Assembly: GCA_023437715.1 (NCBI GenBank)
Contig: JAEZFK010000004.1
Location: 1-64,000 of the forward strand
DNA: 64,000 nt
Reading direction: 5' to 3'
Origin: Bacillota bacterium
Lineage (GTDB): Bacteria > Bacillota > Clostridia > Lachnospirales > Lachnospiraceae
Shown: piece after piece, positions 1 to 7,383 of the stretch
Layout: each line of letters begins with the position of its first letter
Numbering within the stretch: the first letter of the stretch is position 1
Notes under the pieces: generated by a model
Seen by the model: the letters and a program-made list of their open reading frames with translations, nothing else
The model's database searches: none
What the model was told of the DNA's origin: nothing
Program-made: the position numbers and the translations under genes

Positions 1-7
1 TCTGCCC

Positions 8-36
8 TTGACATGCCCTGAAAGGTAGGGTATATA
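8..36 (+). promoter_or_regulatory. Candidate sigma-A promoter upstream of the headless ORF
   Basis: TTGACA at 8-13 and TATATA at 31-36 are separated by 17 bases, which is near consensus. Transcription would start near 43, just before an inverted repeat at 44-77 and the reading frame that is open from 52. No experimental support. Confidence 0.55.
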
Positions 37-43
37 TAAACCA

Positions 44-77
44 AGGGCTGAAAGCTCATCCAGAAGCCTTCAGCCCT
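44..77 (+). repeat. Inverted repeat (RNA hairpin) at start of predicted transcript
   Basis: AGGGCTGAA at 44-52 is the exact reverse complement of 69-77, and the stem extends by GCT/AGC after one mismatch. It lies right after the promoter and is not followed by a T run, so it looks like a 5' leader hairpin more than a terminator. Confidence 0.45.
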
Positions 78-672
78 ACCACTTATCATAGAAGATCTGT
101 TTTTACAGAGATTTCTTCACACACTCGTTGAGGTTGTAAAAACTGGTAAGTCTACACAATATATTTTTACCACTAAAGAACCTGTATCTCAGAAATTAAC
201 TAGAGATGGTAGTATGGAATCTAATTATCATATTATTACCTATGCTTATTATCCTACTTCCGATGAATCAGTGTCTTCTACACCTCAAAATAATGATCTA
301 CTAATTAAAGGTGAAATGTTTTATAAAAAAATTCAGTTTGATACAGTAAACGAAGGATGTAAAATCACAAAATCTTCTGCAACAATCTTGAAATTTAATG
401 AAACTGGTTTAAGTAATTTAAAAATTAATATCATATGCTTAGGGGAAAGACTGGATGAACAATTTAATAGCTATGCGTATGGGAGAGAAGAAAAGTTGTT
501 CGGAAATGCTTCACCGCAGGTTGGTATGGCATATTCAGGTTCACCAAACTTTACATATTATTATCATACAAATCAGTATGGACAGTTATCCACTAAAATA
601 AGTGCGGATTATTATCATGGAAATTCTAAATATACTGCGAATGTAGATATAAATTATGGAACATTATATTAG
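52..672 (+). pseudogene. Headless hypothetical protein (possible 5'-truncated gene)
   Basis: The frame is open from 52 (after a TGA at 49-51) to the TAA... stop at 670-672, but the first ATG is at 214 with only a weak upstream purine stretch. The stretch before 214 already looks coding, with residues such as EVVKTGKSTQYIFTTKEP in frame, so the gene may have lost its true 5' end or may use a non-standard start. The ATG-initiated part is 152 residues, rich in Ser, Thr, Tyr and Asn, with a C-terminal run of beta-like Tyr-rich sequence (FTYYYHTNQYG). That composition fits a surface or secreted beta-structured protein; no family is recognised. It is followed 15 bases later by a small hypothetical gene in the same direction. 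Function unknown. Confidence 0.45.
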
Positions 673-687
673 GAAGATGACAAAATT

Positions 688-936
688 ATGTTTGAAAAGC
701 AAGAACTGATTGTATGCTTGGATATTGATATGTTAAAAAAGGTTTCAGGAATACTGGATTCATGCAAAATTAAATACGAGTACAATGTATTCAGCCATAA
801 TAACCAATGGGGAAGTATCGGAAGTAGACGCGGAATGTTTGGGAACCTATTTGCAAAAAAAGATACCCAATATATCGTATATGTATCAAAAGTCGATTTC
901 GAACTGGCTCGAAAGTTTTTGAATGAAAGACTCTAA
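688..936 (+). CDS. Small hypothetical protein, DUF2007-like
   Basis: An 82-residue protein with AGGAAG upstream of the ATG (spacing about 11). The pattern of an N-terminal beta strand (LIVCLDID), a helix with LKKVSGILDSCKIKYEYN, a basic Gly-rich middle (GSIGSRRGMFGN) and a C-terminal strand-helix (YIVYVSKVDFELARKFL) resembles the compact ferredoxin-like fold of DUF2007-type 'putative signal transducing' proteins. That assignment is inference from layout, not from a search. It probably shares a transcript with the frame upstream. It ends 46 bases before a perfect 15-bp inverted repeat and about 90 bases before the IS110 element. Confidence 0.55.
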   Translation: MFEKQELIVCLDIDMLKKVSGILDSCKIKYEYNVFSHNNQWGSIGSRRGMFGNLFAKKDTQYIVYVSKVDFELARKFLNERL

Positions 937-982
937 AAATAAAGGTTATTAAAAAACTTAATAAATCAAACAAAAAATGTTG

Positions 983-1017
983 CCTCACAATTAATTATAG
1001 ACTAATTAATTGTGAGG
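983..1017. repeat. Perfect 15-bp inverted repeat, possible bidirectional terminator
   Basis: Bases 983-997 and 1003-1017 are exact reverse complements around a 5-base loop. Read on the minus strand, the stem is followed a few bases later by a run of six T, so it could terminate transcription leaving the transposase; on the plus strand it could end the 688-936 transcript, though its T run is poor. It lies 11 bases outside the presumed IS110 end, and palindromes of this kind are common IS110-family targets. Confidence 0.6.
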
Positions 1018-1088
1018 TGACAAACTATAAACAGTCAAGTGATTTTTGAAGATTTTTTGATTATGTAAAAAAGGGTTACTTTAATAAG

Positions 1089-1116
1089 CCATCTGAATAC
1101 ACCGTATTTCAGATGG
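1089..1116 (-). repeat. Hairpin in the 3' non-coding end of the IS110 element
   Basis: CCATCTGAA at 1089-1097 pairs exactly with 1108-1116, and inner bases extend the stem with one bulged T, leaving a loop of about three bases. It follows the transposase stop by 25 bases on the minus strand. No T run follows, so a structured RNA end or recombinase-recognised hairpin is more likely than a terminator. Confidence 0.5.
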
Positions 1117-1140
1117 AACAAAACTTTCAAAGATCGGATA

Positions 1141-2316
1141 TTAACGAAGCCTCTGGATATTAAAGTCCATATCTTGTCTCTCCAATGCATAGATGACTCT
1201 AATAAGCTTCTTTGCTACATGAGTAATGGCTACCCGATGAGGCTTGCCTTCTCCGCGTTTCCTGGCATAGTAAGCAGCAAATGTCATATCGAAACGGATC
1301 AAAGGAAGGCAGCAATTAATCAGTGTATAACGGAGCTGAGACGAACCACGTTTTACCATTCGACCTCCGTGTGATTCGGTTCCTGATTCATTAATACCGG
1401 GTTCAATTCCGGCAAAAGCAAGCATCTGTCCGGGATTAGAGAAATTAGTTATATCTCCATATTCAGAATAGATAACAGCAGCTGATAACGGACCAATACC
1501 AGGAACAGACATGTAATGAGGATGTACTTCTTCAATGAGTTTATAAATCTCATTCTCAAGAGTATCAATCTCTTTGACAAGGGATTTATATAAAGTCAGC
1601 AAGCTGTTTAATTCAACATCAAATATAGAATTGTTGACACCTACAGTATTAGCAGCAAGTTCCTTTAATCGCAGGAATTGTTGAGGAGAAAACTTTCCTC
1701 TGGATACGGAACGAAGCTTCTCGTACGAAGTAGAATTCATTCTTGCCATCTTTTCTGCGGAACCATAGTTTTCAAGCAGATAGAGAGCGGTTTTAGATAA
1801 GCGTTCATTGAAGAAAGGTTTAAATTCAGGAAACGTGTGATCCAGTACATTGGTAATCTTTACAAGATAGAAAGAACGCTGACGAATGAACTTATCGCGT
1901 AAACGAGTTAATGACTTTAAAGAATAAGCGTGGTAAAATCCTTTTGAATGGGGTTTGTACTCAACAGTCATTAACCAACGAGCTATTGATTCGCAGTCAA
2001 CAGAGTCGGTTTTTGTACGCCTTAATGTTGTTGATTTCTTGTATTCCTTGATAAGGACTGGATTAACTTCCATAAAGCTGTGGTTGGCATTTTCGAGGAA
2101 AAGTTCAAGATTGAGGGCATAGTGGGCAGTTGATTCAAACCCTATTCTTATGTCTTCAGGATTGGAGAGGGAGTTAAAGATAGTAAGAAGTTGAGCAAAT
2201 CCGGATTTATCATTCTTGATAGTAAATTTTGAAACAACTTTTTGCTCAGCTGCAGATAGGATGCAGCAATCGTGTTTGTACTTGGAAATATCAATTCCAA
2301 CAAAGTACATGGACAT
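1141..2316 (-). CDS. IS110-family transposase (RuvC-like DEDD plus Ser recombinase)
   Basis: A 391-residue protein, the usual size for IS110 transposases. The N-terminal DEDD_Tnp_IS110 (RuvC-like) domain is clear: FVGIDISKYKHD near the start supplies the first Asp (D9), followed by ESTAHY and KTDSVDCESIARW with further acidic residues. The C-terminal transposase-20 domain has SVPGIGPLSAAVIYSE, a helix-hairpin-helix-like motif, and RGSSQLR containing the conserved Ser region. The start at 2316 is chosen because AGGAGG lies 10 bases upstream; the frame runs open to 2463, but that part is the element's non-coding end. Known family role: the enzyme moves the element by a site-specific reaction directed by a bridge RNA encoded in a non-coding end. 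The gene looks intact. Confidence 0.93.
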   Translation of the reverse strand: MSMYFVGIDISKYKHDCCILSAAEQKVVSKFTIKNDKSGFAQLLTIFNSLSNPEDIRIGFESTAHYALNLELFLENANHSFMEVNPVLIKEYKKSTTLRRTKTDSVDCESIARWLMTVEYKPHSKGFYHAYSLKSLTRLRDKFIRQRSFYLVKITNVLDHTFPEFKPFFNERLSKTALYLLENYGSAEKMARMNSTSYEKLRSVSRGKFSPQQFLRLKELAANTVGVNNSIFDVELNSLLTLYKSLVKEIDTLENEIYKLIEEVHPHYMSVPGIGPLSAAVIYSEYGDITNFSNPGQMLAFAGIEPGINESGTESHGGRMVKRGSSQLRYTLINCCLPLIRFDMTFAAYYARKRGEGKPHRVAITHVAKKLIRVIYALERQDMDFNIQRLR

Positions 2317-2471
2317 TGAAGATATACCTCCTGATAAAAAATTTTGAGCACTGTTGTCTTCCACAGAGAATTCGGCTGTGTAATCACGTAAATACAAACG
2401 TCGATGCGTTAACAAACTGATTAACAGTAATAGACGAAAAGCTGTGGTCTGAGTCACCTCCAAACAGTCAA
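2317..2471 (-). ncRNA. Candidate IS110 bridge RNA region
   Basis: This is the long non-coding left end directly upstream of the transposase, the place where IS110-subgroup elements such as IS621 encode their bridge RNA. Short self-complementary segments are visible, for example CACAG/CTGTG around 2362-2380. The sequence shows the room and position; that an RNA is made, and where its target-binding and donor-binding loops lie, is inference. In the IS1111 subgroup the RNA would lie at the other end (1029-1140). Confidence 0.35.
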
Positions 2472-2563
2472 AGCCGTAATTTTATAGGTACAGATCCACA
2501 GTGCCATTTCAAAATATATCAGAGATGGATTAAAATACCCAGTAGATTCTGGGAGAAAGGAAA

Positions 2564-2593
2564 AATCCAATTACCATCTAAGATAATTGGATT
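2564..2593. repeat. Perfect 10-bp inverted repeat beside the IS
   Basis: AATCCAATTA at 2564-2573 pairs exactly with TAATTGGATT at 2584-2593 over a 10-base loop. It sits in sequence without a clear gene. It may be the terminator or operator of a lost gene. Confidence 0.45.
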
Positions 2594-2646
2594 ATACGTG
2601 TTTTTATGAATTCATTTTATGCATCAAGCGTAAACTAGACGACATC

Positions 2647-2859
2647 ATGGAGATCTGCTGGGGTGGCAAGGCACGTTTTGCCTGCGATAAAGTATCTGCT
2701 GAACAAATTAAGGTACTTATCCATGCGTACTCGTTCTCTGATAGGGTCACATGTATTCTCATTTCGGATAACTTAAAAATCATGATCATCAAGAATACAA
2801 AAGTTGAGCTAGTGCCGAATTGTTCTTATCATAAGGTCACAGGCTACCAAGTCTATTGA
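2647..2859 (+). pseudogene. Hypothetical 70-residue frame, probable gene remnant
   Basis: An open frame with ATG at 2647 and no ribosome binding site; the frame is open upstream to 2587. Residues include WGGKARFACDKVSAEQ and CILISDNLKIMIIKNT, which have a protein-like pattern of alternating hydrophobic residues, but no family is recognised. It lies between the IS110 element and further decayed sequence, so it is best read as a fragment of a gene broken by the mobile element. Confidence 0.25.
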
Positions 2860-2879
2860 ATAAACCTGTGATAGCATTG

Positions 2880-3032
2880 GTGAAGAACCTTTTAAAAGTT
2901 ATCAAAGCTTATCAGAAGATAAAACTACTAATTTGGTATGAACCATTTCTACCACCGCTTGCAGGTGACCCTGCTATGGAACTTCTTGAAAGCGTTAAGG
3001 CACTAACCGTTAAAGGCTCTGTGATTTTATGA
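2880..3032 (+). pseudogene. Short GTG-initiated frame, probable remnant
   Basis: A 50-residue frame (GTG start) containing WYEPFLPPLAGDPAMELLES, with no convincing ribosome binding site. Together with 2647-2859 it makes up the only coding-like sequence between the IS and the aldo/keto reductase. The remaining stretch to 3230 shows no gene. No function can be given. Confidence 0.2.
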
Positions 3033-3231
3033 ACCCAGTTCGAACCAGGTTGCTGGTATTGTAGAATCAGTAAAGGAAATGATGCCACTACCCAGAAGTC
3101 ATCATTGATCGGATCATCCATAATTTAGTTATTGATTTTAACGATTACATTTGCGTTCGTCTATCACTGTTCCCAGACACAGTTCCCGGATACTGTTTCC
3201 ATATATTTTACAGCTTAATCTCAAAAAAGCA

Positions 3232-3262
3232 TTGACTTAAAGTTAAGTTTAAGTATTAGAAT
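3232..3262 (+). promoter_or_regulatory. MerR/AdhR-type operator inside a 19-bp-spaced promoter
   Basis: TTGACT (3232-3237) and TAGAAT (3257-3262) are 19 bases apart, the long spacing typical of MerR-activated promoters. The spacer holds CTTAAAG-TTAA-GTTTAAG (3236-3253), one base off the CTTAAAG-N4-CTTTAAG repeat I recall for Bacillus subtilis AdhR, an aldehyde-responsive MerR regulator. It drives the aldo/keto reductase. No merR gene is present in the window, so the regulator must act in trans. Confidence 0.75.
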
Positions 3263-3316
3263 TATTTTACGGCATTCCATAACAACCGACTTCTAAATGA
3301 AAAAGGAGAGAAAAAA

Positions 3317-4438
3317 ATGGATTATCTCGGCAAATCAATTCCGAAACTGGGCTTTGGATTAATGCGGCTCCCCATGCTCGGAGATGAAGTGGACATTGAA
3401 CAGACAAAAGAAATGGTGGACCAGTTCCTTGGAGCAGGCTTTACTTACTTTGACACGGCCTACGGCTACATCGGCGGCAAATCCGAGGAGGCTGCAAAGA
3501 CCGCCCTTGTGGACCGCTACCCCAGAGAAAAATTTCAGCTTGCCACCAAGCTTCCGGCCTGGGCCGGACCGAAAAATGCGGAAGAGGCCAGGCAGATGTT
3601 CTATACTTCCTTAAACCGGACCGGAGCAGGGTATTTTGACTTCTATCTGCTTCACAACTGCGGCGGTTCCCGTACCAAGGCCTTTGACGATTATGACCTG
3701 TGGAATTTCGTTCTGGAACAGCGGGAAAAAGGCCTCATCAAGCACGTAGGCTTTTCCATGCATGACAACGCCGATACACTGGATGAAATCCTGACCCGCC
3801 ATCCGGAAATGGAATTCGTGCAGCTTCAAATCAACTACGCCGACTGGAACAACTCCACCATACAGTCCGGAAAGTGCTTTGAAGTGGCGAAAAAACACGG
3901 CAAGCCCGTAATCATCATGGAGCCGGTCAAGGGCGGCCTGCTGGCAAATCCGCCCGGACCTGTGGCAGAGGTCTTAAAAAATAAAAACCAGGAAGTTTCC
4001 TTCGCCTCCTGGGCTCTCCGCTATGCGGCTTCTCTGGATCATGTGATTACGGTTTTAAGCGGAATGTCGGACTTAAGCCAGATGGCGGATAACCTGGCCA
4101 CAATGGCGGATTTTAAGCCCCTTGACCCGGATGAACGCCAGGTGGTTGAAAAAGCCAGGACTATTCTTGAAGGAATCCCCTCCATCCCCTGCACTGCATG
4201 CCAGTACTGCGTAAAGGGCTGCCCCCAGGAAATCGCCATTCCAGGCGTTTTCAGCGCCATGAACCGGTATCTTATTTATGACAATCTGGAAAACGCCAGA
4301 GGCAACTACCAGTGGGAGACAAGAGATGGAGGCAAAGCCAGCAAATGTATTTCCTGCGGGCGCTGCGAAGCCGTCTGTCCCCAGCATATCGCCATTATAT
4401 CCGAGCTGGCCCGGTCTGTCACAGCCCTGGAAGCGTAG
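3317..4438 (+). CDS. Aldo/keto reductase with C-terminal 2x[4Fe-4S] domain
   Basis: A 373-residue cytoplasmic oxidoreductase. Residues 1-270 form the NADPH-dependent aldo/keto reductase TIM barrel: GFGLMRLP near the N terminus, FDTAYGY with the catalytic Asp and Tyr, and the Lys of LATKLPAW. The C-terminal part carries two ferredoxin-type cysteine clusters, CTACQYCVKGCP and CISCGRCEAVCP, giving a 4Fe-4S dicluster domain typical of the clostridial 'aldo/keto reductase, ferredoxin-like' group. The start has AAAGGAG seven bases upstream. Its promoter contains an AdhR-like operator, which suggests induction by reactive aldehydes or electrophiles; the substrate is not known. It stands alone and converges with the LysE gene. 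Confidence 0.92.
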   Translation: MDYLGKSIPKLGFGLMRLPMLGDEVDIEQTKEMVDQFLGAGFTYFDTAYGYIGGKSEEAAKTALVDRYPREKFQLATKLPAWAGPKNAEEARQMFYTSLNRTGAGYFDFYLLHNCGGSRTKAFDDYDLWNFVLEQREKGLIKHVGFSMHDNADTLDEILTRHPEMEFVQLQINYADWNNSTIQSGKCFEVAKKHGKPVIIMEPVKGGLLANPPGPVAEVLKNKNQEVSFASWALRYAASLDHVITVLSGMSDLSQMADNLATMADFKPLDPDERQVVEKARTILEGIPSIPCTACQYCVKGCPQEIAIPGVFSAMNRYLIYDNLENARGNYQWETRDGGKASKCISCGRCEAVCPQHIAIISELARSVTALEA

Positions 4439-4481
4439 ATCTGCAGAAAAGGGATCAGGGCGGGCACTGCTGTCAGCAGCC

Positions 4482-5063
4482 CTATAACAGCTTTGCGGCA
4501 CAGACAATGAGGACCAGGGCCATGAATAAGTTAAAGGGCCGGTAATGCTTCCATAAGAATTTTTGCAGGATGCCTCCCGCCGCCGCCCAGGTAACGACGC
4601 CCGACACACCGATGGCCGTAAAGAGAACCGCATTTACCAGAATGAATTGCAGGGTGGGGGAAACGGGCAGCACGTAGCCGGTATAGGCGGTTATGGCATA
4701 CATAATGATTTTAACGTTGGCAAACTGTAAAAAGAATCCGCTCCAGAAAGACAACTGCTTTCCCTTTTCTTTTTCTGCCGGCTTGCTGCGGGCCACATGG
4801 ATGGCAAGCCAGAATATGTAGGCGGCTCCCACGTATTTTAAGACGCCGGACAGGGCCGGAATGTATTTTCCCATCTGGTAGCAGAACATTCCGCAGATCA
4901 CCATGACACACAGGAATCCCGCCCCAATACCTAAGACAGTATTTCTTCCCCTGGACCATCCGTTCCGGCTGACCGCATACAGGGCCAAAATGTTATTAGG
5001 CCCAGGCGTAAATGCCGTTACAAAGGCGTAGGGAAAATAAGCTAAAACAGTTGATACGAACAC
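4482..5063 (-). CDS. LysE/RhtB-family amino acid exporter
   Basis: A 193-residue membrane protein with about six hydrophobic segments. The N-terminal motif FTPGPNNILALYA is the LysE-family signature (consensus PGPN), so it should export amino acids or derivatives such as cysteine or homoserine by proton exchange; the substrate cannot be read from sequence. The start codon is GTG (5063) with AAGGAG about 11 bases upstream; a nearby ATG is out of frame. It is transcribed divergently from a LysR-type regulator, the standard arrangement for controlling such exporters. Confidence 0.88.
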   Translation of the reverse strand: MFVSTVLAYFPYAFVTAFTPGPNNILALYAVSRNGWSRGRNTVLGIGAGFLCVMVICGMFCYQMGKYIPALSGVLKYVGAAYIFWLAIHVARSKPAEKEKGKQLSFWSGFFLQFANVKIIMYAITAYTGYVLPVSPTLQFILVNAVLFTAIGVSGVVTWAAAGGILQKFLWKHYRPFNLFMALVLIVCAAKLL

Positions 5064-5100
5064 TTGTCATCACTCTCCTTTTCAGATATAATACTTCTGA

Positions 5101-5112
5101 ATAAAGCTTTAT
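5101..5112. promoter_or_regulatory. Palindrome in the LysE/LysR divergent promoter region
   Basis: ATAAAGCTTTAT is a perfect 12-bp palindrome in the 109-bp space between the divergent exporter and regulator genes. It is a candidate LysR operator half-site; only position and symmetry support this. Confidence 0.35.
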
Positions 5113-5172
5113 ACAATTCGAAACATTTAAAGTTATAGTTCAAAAATATCGAAGTGTCGGAGGGAGAGTTTC

Positions 5173-6081
5173 ATGGATCTGAAATATCTGAATACATTTT
5201 TGACCATAGTTGAGGAAAACGGATTTTCAAAAGCGGCGGAAAAGCTTAATTATACCCAGTCTACCATCACGTTCCAGATCCAGCAGCTGGAGCAGGAGCT
5301 TTCCGCAAAGCTGTTTGAAAAAATCGGACGCCGGATGATGCTGACAAAAGCCGGGGAACACCTGGTTCCATATGTAAGGGAGGTGTTATCCTCCGTTGAT
5401 AAAATGCGCTGTTTTGAAAGCGGCCTAGCCCGATTTCAGGGCGACTTGCATGTAGGAGTGGGCGAGAGTCTTCTGTGTTACAAGGCTCCCGCCCTGCTCC
5501 AGGAATTTCACCGGAAAGCCCCCGGGGCCCGCATCTTTCTGCGTTCCATGAACTGCTATGACATCCGGGATGAGCTTCTGGACGGAACCCTTGACTTAGG
5601 CCTGTTTTACAGCAATGTGGGAGGATACGGATCAAATCTTACTGTCCATGACTTTGGCTCCTATCCCCTGACCCTGGTGGCCTCTCCGGAAATCAAAAGA
5701 GCATACCCGGATTTTATAACTCCAGACCAGGAGATTCCCATACCCTTCATTATCAACGAGCCCAGCTGCATTTTCCGGCAGATATTTGAAAAATATGTCT
5801 GTGAAAAGTCCATACGTATGGGATATACCATCGAGCTGTGGAGCATTCCCACAATCAAAAATCTTGTAATCAATCATATGGGAGTCTCTTTCCTTCCGCG
5901 GTTTACAGTGCAGGAGGAGCTGGAGAAAGGGGAACTGGAAGAAATACAGACAGATATAACAGGTGTGGAGATTTCCGCCGTGTGCGGCTATCATAAAAAC
6001 AAATGGGTCAGCCCGCTGATGCAGCTGTTTCTCGATCTGTGCGGAGAACAGCTTTCCGGCAGGACGACGAAGCAAGGGTGA
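5173..6081 (+). CDS. LysR-family transcriptional regulator
   Basis: A 302-residue regulator. Residues 1-60 form the winged helix-turn-helix (FLTIVEENGFSKAAEKLNYT, then TITFQIQQLEQEL), and the rest is the periplasmic-binding-like effector domain. The GGAGGGAG ribosome binding site lies 7 bases before the ATG. It diverges from the LysE-family exporter gene and most likely activates it in response to the exported amino acid; that target is inferred from position. The family is certain, the ligand is not. Confidence 0.93.
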   Translation: MDLKYLNTFLTIVEENGFSKAAEKLNYTQSTITFQIQQLEQELSAKLFEKIGRRMMLTKAGEHLVPYVREVLSSVDKMRCFESGLARFQGDLHVGVGESLLCYKAPALLQEFHRKAPGARIFLRSMNCYDIRDELLDGTLDLGLFYSNVGGYGSNLTVHDFGSYPLTLVASPEIKRAYPDFITPDQEIPIPFIINEPSCIFRQIFEKYVCEKSIRMGYTIELWSIPTIKNLVINHMGVSFLPRFTVQEELEKGELEEIQTDITGVEISAVCGYHKNKWVSPLMQLFLDLCGEQLSGRTTKQG

Positions 6082-6124
6082 AGCTCTAAAAAACGTCTTC
6101 ACCCCAGTTCAGCGACCCCATATT

Positions 6125-6268
6125 TTAGTTTCCCCCAGGACCGTCTCTCCTGGGCCTTTCTGATTCCGGCAGCGGCTCTACATAGAATCCATCCTTATAG
6201 GGCTCCGTATCAATTTCCGGTATATCGCCGTCGCTGTAATCATCTTCTTCCGGCACATAAACTTTCAT
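6125..6268 (-). CDS. Small acidic hypothetical protein (47 aa)
   Basis: A 47-residue frame with a strong GGAGG eight bases before its ATG at 6268. The sequence begins MKVYVPEEDDYSDGD and is very acidic, then turns basic near the end (ERPRRDGPGGN), with several Pro-Gly pairs. It has no cysteines and no membrane segment. It sits 51 bases downstream of the spoVT stop on the same strand, so it may be the last gene of the spoVT transcript and could be sporulation-linked, but this is only context. Not recognised as a member of any family. Confidence 0.6.
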   Translation of the reverse strand: MKVYVPEEDDYSDGDIPEIDTEPYKDGFYVEPLPESERPRRDGPGGN

Positions 6269-6319
6269 TATATTCACCTCCTGTTCTTCTATGGTTCCAT
6301 AATTACGGAATCTTATTCA

Positions 6320-6868
6320 TCAGCCTTCCATCTGCCGCCCTAAAAATCCTGCTGCAGTTGTCGCCAGCTTTGTCTCCATATCCCCAAAACGGGCTCTGGG
6401 CTCTCTGCTGAGCAATGCCACGGCGCCGATGGCGTCGCCTTCGCAGATAATGGGAGCTACCACCTGGGCGGTTATCCCTTCCAGAGTCTCCCCTGTCAGA
6501 GGAATAAAGCCCTTATCATCTTTCCCGGCCAATACAACGGTCCTCTCATTGATGAGGTTTTCCAGCTGCTTGCTTATGGTCTTCTGGAGAAGTTCTTTTT
6601 TCGATCCCCCGGCTACAGCAATGATCTGATCCCTGTCGCTGATACATACGGTGAGATTGGTGGTCTGAGCCATGGCCTCTGCATACTGGGAGGCAAAGGC
6701 GGTCAATTCCACCATTGGGGAATATTTTTTTAAAATAATCTCTCCTTCTCTGTCAGTAAATATCTCAAGCGGAGTCCCTTCTCTCAGGCGAAGCGTCCTT
6801 CTGATCTCTTTTGGGATAACCACGCGTCCAAGGTCATCAATTCTTCTTACAATGCCAGTTGCTTTCAT
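6320..6868 (-). CDS. spoVT: Stage V sporulation protein T
   Basis: A 182-residue transcriptional regulator, close to the 178 residues of B. subtilis SpoVT. The N-terminal AbrB/MazE-type swapped-hairpin DNA-binding domain is explicit: MKATGIVRRIDDLGRVVIPK and EIRRTLRLREGTPLEIF. The C-terminal half is a GAF-like domain (ICEGDAIGAVALLS). In B. subtilis it adjusts sigma-G-dependent forespore gene expression. The start at 6868 is chosen because GGAGG lies nine bases upstream and homology begins there; the longer open frame to 6961 is not coding. Its presence is the best evidence that the organism forms endospores. Confidence 0.95.
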   Translation of the reverse strand: MKATGIVRRIDDLGRVVIPKEIRRTLRLREGTPLEIFTDREGEIILKKYSPMVELTAFASQYAEAMAQTTNLTVCISDRDQIIAVAGGSKKELLQKTISKQLENLINERTVVLAGKDDKGFIPLTGETLEGITAQVVAPIICEGDAIGAVALLSREPRARFGDMETKLATTAAGFLGRQMEG

Positions 6869-6970
6869 ATTAAAATTCCTCCATCTTGTACTTTTTAAGA
6901 TCACTGATATTATTTTGCTACGAAAGCAACAGATTATACTTAAGTCTGCCATTTTTCCCAAAATTTAAAA

Positions 6971-7008
6971 TCAGGGCCCGGCTGTTTAAGAAAACAGCCG
7001 GGCCCTGA
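6971..7008 (-). terminator. Rho-independent terminator (17-bp GC-rich stem)
   Basis: 6971-6987 and 6992-7008 are exact reverse complements around a four-base loop. On the minus strand the stem is followed by TTTTAAATTTT, so it ends the transcript of the 61-residue gene before spoVT. Confidence 0.85.
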
Positions 7009-7054
7009 CTTTATATTCATCTTAATATATCGCCGGAAGAATCCGGATTCCGGA

Positions 7055-7240
7055 TCAATAATCTCCCTTGCTGATACGAGGCAAAACTCCTTTCGAGGAT
7101 GATATATAACCCTCATGCGCCACCTTTGCTGCCGCATTGTCAGGAACAGGGGTTATAAATTGATTTTCAAAAGAACCATACTTTTGAATTGTCAATTCGT
7201 TCGATACTCTTTGCAGAAGATACATGCCTAAAACGTCCAT
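7055..7240 (-). CDS. Hypothetical protein (61 aa) with its own promoter
   Basis: A 61-residue protein starting MDVLGMYLLQRVSNELT, with AGGTGG about six bases before the ATG. A longer frame reaches 7354, but that start has no ribosome binding site. The gene has a near-consensus promoter (7384-7412) about 140 bases upstream and a strong terminator after it, so it is a self-contained unit between mfd and spoVT. The C-terminal half is hydrophilic (ISSSKGVLPRISKGDY); there is no membrane segment. No family is recognised. Coding status rests on the signals around it. Confidence 0.5.
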   Translation of the reverse strand: MDVLGMYLLQRVSNELTIQKYGSFENQFITPVPDNAAAKVAHEGYISSSKGVLPRISKGDY

Positions 7241-7383
7241 AGCTACCACCTTTCTCCGAAACATTAATTCTCGCAAAAGCAGCGGGCCAGGATTAAACTC
7301 CCTTAACTCCGGCGGCTGCCTGCGGAGCATATGACTTTGAAGTAAAGAAAGCATCTGGGACTAAATCCCTTCTTCTACAATAT

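Larger units (their letters stand above)
1029..2471 (-). mobile_element. IS110-family insertion sequence (approximate limits)
   Basis: The 10-bp direct repeat AAACAGTCAA occurs at 1029-1038 and 2462-2471 and brackets the transposase gene, giving an element of about 1.44 kb. IS110 elements lack conventional terminal inverted repeats and carry short direct core sequences at the ends, so this repeat is a reasonable boundary guess. An 8-bp inverted pair GAGGTGAC (1014-1021) and GTCACCTC (2453-2460) also lies near the ends and would suit the IS1111 subgroup. The 5' non-coding end (2317-2471, 155 bases) and the 3' end (1029-1140, 112 bases) are both long enough to hold a guide RNA. Exact limits need an empty-site comparison. 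Confidence 0.6.

Noticed and set aside
2912..3121. Minus-strand 69-codon frame near the decayed region
   Set aside because: No ribosome binding site and no recognisable sequence; a chance frame in AT-rich DNA.
5632..6102. 156-codon frame antisense to the LysR regulator
   Set aside because: It is fully explained by the codon pattern of the sense gene; no motifs.
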